NCBI GenBank assembly: GCA_900541315.1
Contig: UQJF01000047.1
Span: forward strand, 1-19,200
DNA: 19,200 bases
Reading direction: 5' to 3'
Origin: an uncultured Clostridium sp.
Lineage (GTDB): Bacteria; Bacillota; Clostridia; Lachnospirales; Lachnospiraceae
The notes beneath the pieces are model-generated. The model was given only the letters and a program-made list of their open reading frames with translations, was not told the DNA's origin and did not search any database. Position 1 is the stretch's first letter; each line of letters opens with the position of its first letter. A program made the translations under genes and the position numbers. Below, piece after piece: positions 15,151 through 19,200 of this stretch.

Positions 15151-16995
15151 TTATTTTTCAACCTCTATATAATCTTCCGGTGCTGACGGCTGCTGTCCGT
15201 TTGCCATTGCTACGGTCCATGCACTTGATAATGTTGTGTTCCCAAGCTGCCTGATCTCACACTCCGGATTTATTTTTTTCAAAACAGACATTGTGGTTTC
15301 TGTAAGAAGAATAGAGTACTCCTTGTCTTTGTCTATTTTTTTCTTATTTACTTCTATGTCCTTTAATGAGAATCCGTTTTCCTCCTGCCTGACGATTATT
15401 TTCATACCGGATGCAATTGGCAATTCGTATTTATTGGTTATGTGAAATTTCTTATCGGACTCAGCAAGATATTTCTCCGCAAGTTCATAAATTTCTTTGC
15501 CATTGATTTTTGCCAGGTATAAAAATGTATCTAAACTCTTTGCCGTCATCAAAGCAACTCGGCTGCCGGTGCACTCCCCTTTGTAAATGGAAGAAGTAAA
15601 ATAATAATATGGCACCAGAGCCAGCTGCGCATCATTTTCTTCTCTGATCGTAGTTAAAATAGAAGATGCCGCATCGCGACCGTTTTTATCATTTAGCGAA
15701 ATGGCATATTCGTTTTCAAAATTAACTGTGGTTTCTTCTTTTGAATCCTTGCTGTTCATTGTGCTGCGAAAAGCATCATAAGCCTGTGTTTCATCCATTT
15801 CCCCTGACAATAATCCGTGAACAGCCTTAAGGCTGGCATCAAATGATTTTTGAGCAGAATATCGGATATAAACAGAATTATTATTAATTTCATCTTCAAG
15901 GCCAGGTATATCTTCCATCATGTTTGGAACATCTACATTTAATGAAATTACACCCTTTCCATCTGCGATCAGCGTTTGTCCTTCTTTTGAAATCATACAC
16001 TCCAGGACATCGAATGCCAGATCCAGTTTTTCCTGATCTTTTTCCAGGTCTTTGTTGAATGCAATATTCAGAGAAGGGGTCATATTTATAAAAGCTTCAT
16101 CCGAAATCTGTGAAAAAAACGGTATACGAGTTAATTCTGCATCCATCTGTTCCTGGAATTCCTGCATAAGTGCCGGATATCCATGAAACATTGCTGCTTT
16201 TCCCTCAAGAAACATCTGAGTTGCAGTATTAATATCGACACTGATATCATCACTTGTAAAATGTGAGTCCTTCAAAAATGTATTGGTTTCTGAAAAAATA
16301 CGTTTCCATAACGCATCATCAAATGCGATATCCCCTGATGCACTTTCAGCTGAGCTTCTCCATTCGATTCCATCCAGACTCATGAATTCACCAATTGCAC
16401 CTGTCTGAATCACCTCATGAGCGGACCAGTCTTCTGCAAGATCCAGGGAATACGGTTTTATACCATTATCATAAAATTGCTGGCATGCCTGTGCATATTC
16501 CTTATAGTTTTTCGGTATCTTGATTCCATACTGTTCAAACAATGTCTTGTTGGCAATAATCGTCTGCGGCATACCGCAGATAGGAAGCCACTGAATCTCA
16601 TTTTTTGAATTTTTATAATATTGCAATGCATAGGAGTAATACCTGGAAACCACATCATAAGAAGCAAAATCCATTAGATATGGCTCCAGATCCTGTGCAT
16701 CTTTTCCAGAAAATCGACGTACGGTTATGATATCCGGTAGTTCACCATGTTCTTCAAAATAGCTATATAAATCGGTATCATTGTTACCGGTAATAAACTC
16801 AATATCCTGATATGGAAACTGCTCATGGATATAGGGTACAATATTTTTCATTAAACGATTTTCCCACAGATACACGGTAAGGTGATCGTCATTTTTAGAT
16901 ACTGCTTTTTTAGATTGTCCACAGCCAGACAAAACAGTAGCTGCTACAAGCACCCCTGACAATAAAGCTATCAGATAATGTTTTGCCTTTTTCAT
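15151..16995 (-). CDS. Lipoprotein: solute-binding domain fused to 5'-nucleotidase C-like domain
   Basis: A 614-residue secreted lipoprotein: signal peptide MKKAKHYLIALLSGVLVAAT and lipobox LSGC with C25 as lipidation site. Residues about 38-400 resemble a family 1/8 extracellular solute-binding protein (DHLTVYLWENR, LPDIITVRR, ANKTLFEQYGIKIPKNYKEY, FLEGKAAMFHGYPALM). The last ~190 residues resemble the 5'-nucleotidase C-terminal domain (GSRVALMTAKSLDTFLYL, NGKEIYELAEKYL, IASGMKI, DKDKEYSILL). The catalytic metallophosphatase half of 5'-nucleotidases is absent, so binding rather than hydrolysis is expected. No permease or ATPase gene accompanies it. Joined by 2 bases to a membrane hybrid kinase, it is best read as a ligand-presenting sensor subunit. 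GAGGAAAA upstream of ATG supports the start. The ligand is unknown; sugar, nucleoside or both are possible. Confidence 0.82.
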   Translation of the reverse strand: MKKAKHYLIALLSGVLVAATVLSGCGQSKKAVSKNDDHLTVYLWENRLMKNIVPYIHEQFPYQDIEFITGNNDTDLYSYFEEHGELPDIITVRRFSGKDAQDLEPYLMDFASYDVVSRYYSYALQYYKNSKNEIQWLPICGMPQTIIANKTLFEQYGIKIPKNYKEYAQACQQFYDNGIKPYSLDLAEDWSAHEVIQTGAIGEFMSLDGIEWRSSAESASGDIAFDDALWKRIFSETNTFLKDSHFTSDDISVDINTATQMFLEGKAAMFHGYPALMQEFQEQMDAELTRIPFFSQISDEAFINMTPSLNIAFNKDLEKDQEKLDLAFDVLECMISKEGQTLIADGKGVISLNVDVPNMMEDIPGLEDEINNNSVYIRYSAQKSFDASLKAVHGLLSGEMDETQAYDAFRSTMNSKDSKEETTVNFENEYAISLNDKNGRDAASSILTTIREENDAQLALVPYYYFTSSIYKGECTGSRVALMTAKSLDTFLYLAKINGKEIYELAEKYLAESDKKFHITNKYELPIASGMKIIVRQEENGFSLKDIEVNKKKIDKDKEYSILLTETTMSVLKKINPECEIRQLGNTTLSSAWTVAMANGQQPSAPEDYIEVEK

Positions 16996-17340
16996 ACGCT
17001 TATTTTCCTCATTCTTTCCTAATAAAAACCATAATTCAATAATCCCATCTCAGACTTTCATCTTATTTGCCGATTATTCTATTATAACTTGTAAAGCGGA
17101 TGTTCGCAATCCGCTTCGCTACTTGCTCATGCAAAAATATTAATGCTATTATACCTCTCTCTACTTTTTCAGAAGCTTTTCACATGCACCTGTGAAGCAA
17201 TTACAGCCAGTTTTCCAGAACATCATTCAGCTTATTCATACAAATCTAAAATACTGGGAAATCATCAAAACAATTGCTATAAAACAGAGTGTTTTCCATA
17301 ACAGGATATGCCACATTTTCCCCCACTGCTTTGTATTTTT
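16996..17340 (-). other. Intergenic region between response regulator and lipoprotein genes
   Basis: No credible gene in these 345 bases. The part nearest the lipoprotein gene contains a promoter (17081-17109) embedded in an 8-bp inverted repeat. Further upstream TTCACA (17179-17184) and TGTGAA (17191-17196) form a 6-bp dyad flanked by AGC/GC. No intrinsic terminator is evident after the response regulator, so partial readthrough is possible. Confidence 0.45.
17081..17109 (-). promoter_or_regulatory. Promoter of the lipoprotein-kinase unit
   Basis: On the minus strand TTGCGA (17109-17104) and TATAAT (17086-17081) are 17 bases apart, a strong SigA-type match about 90 bases before the lipoprotein start. 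The -35 box lies in the loop of an inverted repeat AAGCGGAT (17094-17101) / ATCCGCTT (17109-17116), which may be an operator. Confidence 0.65.
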
Positions 17341-18840
17341 CTATTTTACAGTGTCAAAATACCCGATAATTCCTATGCATACGTCTTTCTTCATTGGCGA
17401 CCACAGCGTATGCAATTTCATTTTATACATCTGACTATTATTTTCCACTGTCGCTTTTATCTGCACAGAGATTTCTTTATTTTGTACAGATGTCTGGTGT
17501 AACAAAACCCGAATATATTGAACATCTTCTTCATTTACTCCGAATTCTTTGAGCAGATCAATTTTCGGATTATTTCTCTGACATAATATCTGCTGATTTC
17601 CGTTTAATATAGTAAGCTGACCTGAAACCGCATTGTAATCAATCGAATTCATGCCACTGTTCGATTTGAAGAAATCGATTTTTTCCTGCATGACCTTGAC
17701 AAGACTCTGTGAATAAATCTGGCTCGGTAAGGATTTATCACTGAGTATTTCATTCGAAAGCCTTTGTATTTCATGAGAATATTTATTATCGTCCATTTCT
17801 TTATTAGGCATTTTTGAAAGCTGAATACTCAGTTCTTTCAGACACTTAAGAAGGATGGGATTAAATTGTCCGCATTGTCCATCCAGGATCATTTGAATCG
17901 CTGCGTCATGATCAAATGCTTTCTTATAGCATCTTTCACTTGTAAGTGCATCATAAACATCAACAATCGCTACCACCTGTGCGGAGATTGGTATTTCTTC
18001 ACCTTTCAACCCATCCGGATAGCCCTTTCCATCCCATCTTTCATGGTGCCACCTGCAGATTTCCCATGCGGTATGTACCAGTGGATGATCTTGTGGAAAG
18101 TCCATATCCTTAATTATAGCTGCACCAAGCTCACTATGGTTTTTCATAATCTTAAATTCTTCATCGGTAAGTCTGCCCGGTTTGTTCAATATTTCTTCCG
18201 GAATACGAATCTTACCAATATCATGAAGGGAAGAAGCAGTTGTAATCAAAGCAATATCTGCCTCTGTCAAAGGATAAGCATCTGTTACTTTTACCAGTTG
18301 TCTCAGCATCATCTCCGTTGCTGTTTTAATATGCAGGATGTGCTCTCTGCTCTCGCTGTTACGGGATCCCAATATATTACTCATAATCTGGATCATGATA
18401 TTATTATTTTCTTCTTTTTCATAAACCTGATCATAAACCACGTTTATCAGATGTTTTTGGTTCATATAGAGACCCAAGGTATTCTGAACTCTTTTCTTTA
18501 CAATCACAGAATCAAACGGTCGTGTGATATAATCTGTGATTCCCAACTCATATGCCTTACGCATAGTATTAACAGCATCTTCAGAAGATATCATGATTAC
18601 GGGAGTTTCAGCAATACACTGGCTTCTTTTCATTATCTCCAAGACTTCAAAACCATTCATCTGTGGCATATTGATATCTAAAAGCATCAGATCAATTCCA
18701 ATATTTTCTCCTATCATCTGGATTGCCTGATTTCCATTTTCAGCTTCCAGATAATTATAGGTATCTCCAAGAATCTCCTTCAATATGTCCCTGTTGAATT
18801 TCGCATCATCTACAATTAGTATTTTTTGTTTTTTATCCAT
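17341..18840 (-). CDS. Response regulator with HD-GYP c-di-GMP phosphodiesterase domain
   Basis: A 499-residue soluble protein. The receiver (1-120) has D11, D12, phospho-acceptor D55 (LLDINMP) and S85, but the conserved lysine is R107 (ITRPFD). The HD-GYP domain (about 150-340) has H206-D207 (SSLHDIGKIRIPEEIL), H235, H265-H266 and G273-Y274-P275 (WHHERWDGKGYPDG), the full set for metal binding and c-di-GMP hydrolysis to pGpG or GMP. The last ~100 residues (about 395-499) look like a degenerate PAS-type module. AAAGGAAAT lies just before the ATG. It follows the Hpt gene by 79 bases, so Hpt could phosphorylate it. Output through c-di-GMP (motility, adhesion or surface polymers) is inferred from the family. 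Confidence 0.93.
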   Translation of the reverse strand: MDKKQKILIVDDAKFNRDILKEILGDTYNYLEAENGNQAIQMIGENIGIDLMLLDINMPQMNGFEVLEIMKRSQCIAETPVIMISSEDAVNTMRKAYELGITDYITRPFDSVIVKKRVQNTLGLYMNQKHLINVVYDQVYEKEENNNIMIQIMSNILGSRNSESREHILHIKTATEMMLRQLVKVTDAYPLTEADIALITTASSLHDIGKIRIPEEILNKPGRLTDEEFKIMKNHSELGAAIIKDMDFPQDHPLVHTAWEICRWHHERWDGKGYPDGLKGEEIPISAQVVAIVDVYDALTSERCYKKAFDHDAAIQMILDGQCGQFNPILLKCLKELSIQLSKMPNKEMDDNKYSHEIQRLSNEILSDKSLPSQIYSQSLVKVMQEKIDFFKSNSGMNSIDYNAVSGQLTILNGNQQILCQRNNPKIDLLKEFGVNEEDVQYIRVLLHQTSVQNKEISVQIKATVENNSQMYKMKLHTLWSPMKKDVCIGIIGYFDTVK

Positions 18841-18908
18841 ATTTTTTATTTCCTTTATCCACTCATTTTTTATGATGTTCCAAGCACTTGATCCAAGACA
18901 GAAAGTCG

Positions 18909-18930
18909 TGTCGCATCACTTAATGCGACA
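18909..18930. repeat. 8-bp inverted repeat over the Hpt stop codon
   Basis: TGTCGCAT (18909-18916) and ATGCGACA (18923-18930) are perfect inverted copies with a 6-base loop holding the TAA stop of the Hpt gene. No T-run follows on the minus strand, so it is more likely an mRNA-stabilising or processing hairpin than a terminator. Confidence 0.45.
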
Positions 18931-19200
18931 GACCCTTCTTTATTTCTTCAATCGTCATCTCATATACTTCTGTTACTTTTTCCATTGCTTCCGGTATCCC
19001 CGGCTTCTCTCCGGTTCTATCTCTCAAAAGTTCTGTCAACTCATTACTAACCTCATACAGACGGTCAAAGGAAAGCTTCTGACACACCCCCTTTCAATGT
19101 GTGCGCACTGCGGAAAGCGTCTTCATAATTTTTATTTTCCAATGCCTGTTTTAACTGTAGATAACTCTGGTCTTCAAGGAACTTTAATGTAAATCTCTGA
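18920..19200 (-). pseudogene. Hpt phosphotransfer protein, partial and frameshifted
   Basis: Reading from the right edge, QRFTLKFLEDQSYLQLKQAL leads into EDAFRSAHTLKG, the Hpt signature with phospho-acceptor His at 19103-19101. The frame then hits five G (19091-19087) and, as written, stops at TGA 19067-19065. With four G it continues as VCQKLSFDRLYEVSNELTELL and on to GLSH and TAA at 18920-18922, a normal Hpt C-terminus. So about 95 codons of a small free-standing Hpt protein are present, with one extra base; roughly the first 30 residues are expected outside the window. Its place directly before the response regulator, and the lack of an Hpt domain on the hybrid kinase, suggest it passes phosphate from the kinase receiver to the HD-GYP regulator. 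Confidence 0.8.

Noticed and set aside
15151..16995. ordinary ABC transporter solute-binding protein
   Set aside because: No permease or ATPase genes adjoin, an extra nucleotidase-like C-terminal domain is present, and the gene is tightly joined to a sensor kinase.
17866..18681. 271-residue plus-strand open frame
   Set aside because: Antisense to the HD-GYP gene, rich in Cys, His, Phe and Ile, with no recognisable domain and no ribosome binding site that stands out; a shadow of the real gene.

Overview
The window looks like a chromosomal segment of a Gram-positive, low-to-moderate GC Clostridia, most likely a member of the Lachnospiraceae. This is inferred from the gene order (rplU-prp-rpmA-obgE-yhbY-nadD-yqeK-rsfS preceded by the TIGR03960/TIGR03936 pair and an RNase G), an L27 precursor with the Prp-cleavable [11 protein letters not shown]-terminus, strong AGGAGG ribosome binding sites, and the style of the signalling proteins. 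Every gene that can be supported is on the minus strand, so the window reads biologically from 19200 down to 1.

Region A (about 19200 to 12844) is an accessory signalling locus. In transcription order it holds a free-standing histidine phosphotransfer (Hpt) protein cut by the window edge, a response regulator with an HD-GYP c-di-GMP phosphodiesterase domain, a 345-base gap with a good promoter, a lipoprotein that joins a solute-binding protein to a 5'-nucleotidase C-terminal-like domain, and a hybrid histidine kinase with receiver. No ABC permease or ATPase is present. The lipoprotein is therefore better read as an extracellular sensor for the kinase than as a transporter part. The kinase is split by one extra base in an A9 run and ends over a G10 run, and the Hpt gene carries an extra G in a G5 run. 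The phosphorelay as written is broken at two points, or depends on slippage, or carries homopolymer errors.

Region B (12801 to 12295) is the C-terminal half of a tyrosine recombinase (HDLRH box, LGHSS, nucleophile Tyr) with no start. It is a mobile-element scar lying between the signalling locus and the housekeeping block.

Region C (12046 to 5340) is a five-gene run: TIGR03960 radical SAM protein, its TIGR03936 partner, a short RNase E/G without the zinc-link cysteines, TrkA and TrkH (potassium uptake). The upstream gap holds an inverted repeat with TTGACA in its loop.

Region D (5322 to 624) is the ribosome and GTPase block. A near-consensus promoter and structured leader precede rplU-prp-rpmA, which ends in a clear intrinsic terminator. 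It is followed by obgE and yhbY, a 275-base gap rich in secondary structure, and nadD-yqeK-rsfS. These genes serve large-subunit ribosome assembly and silencing, NAD synthesis and Ap4A turnover.

Region E (623 to 1) is non-coding apart from the first codons of an unidentified gene at the left edge. It contains the most unusual DNA in the window: a regularly spaced array of six 20-24 base repeats at about 45-46 base periodicity whose two outermost copies are identical and exactly 200 bases apart, followed by several dyad symmetries. I could not match this array to a known element.
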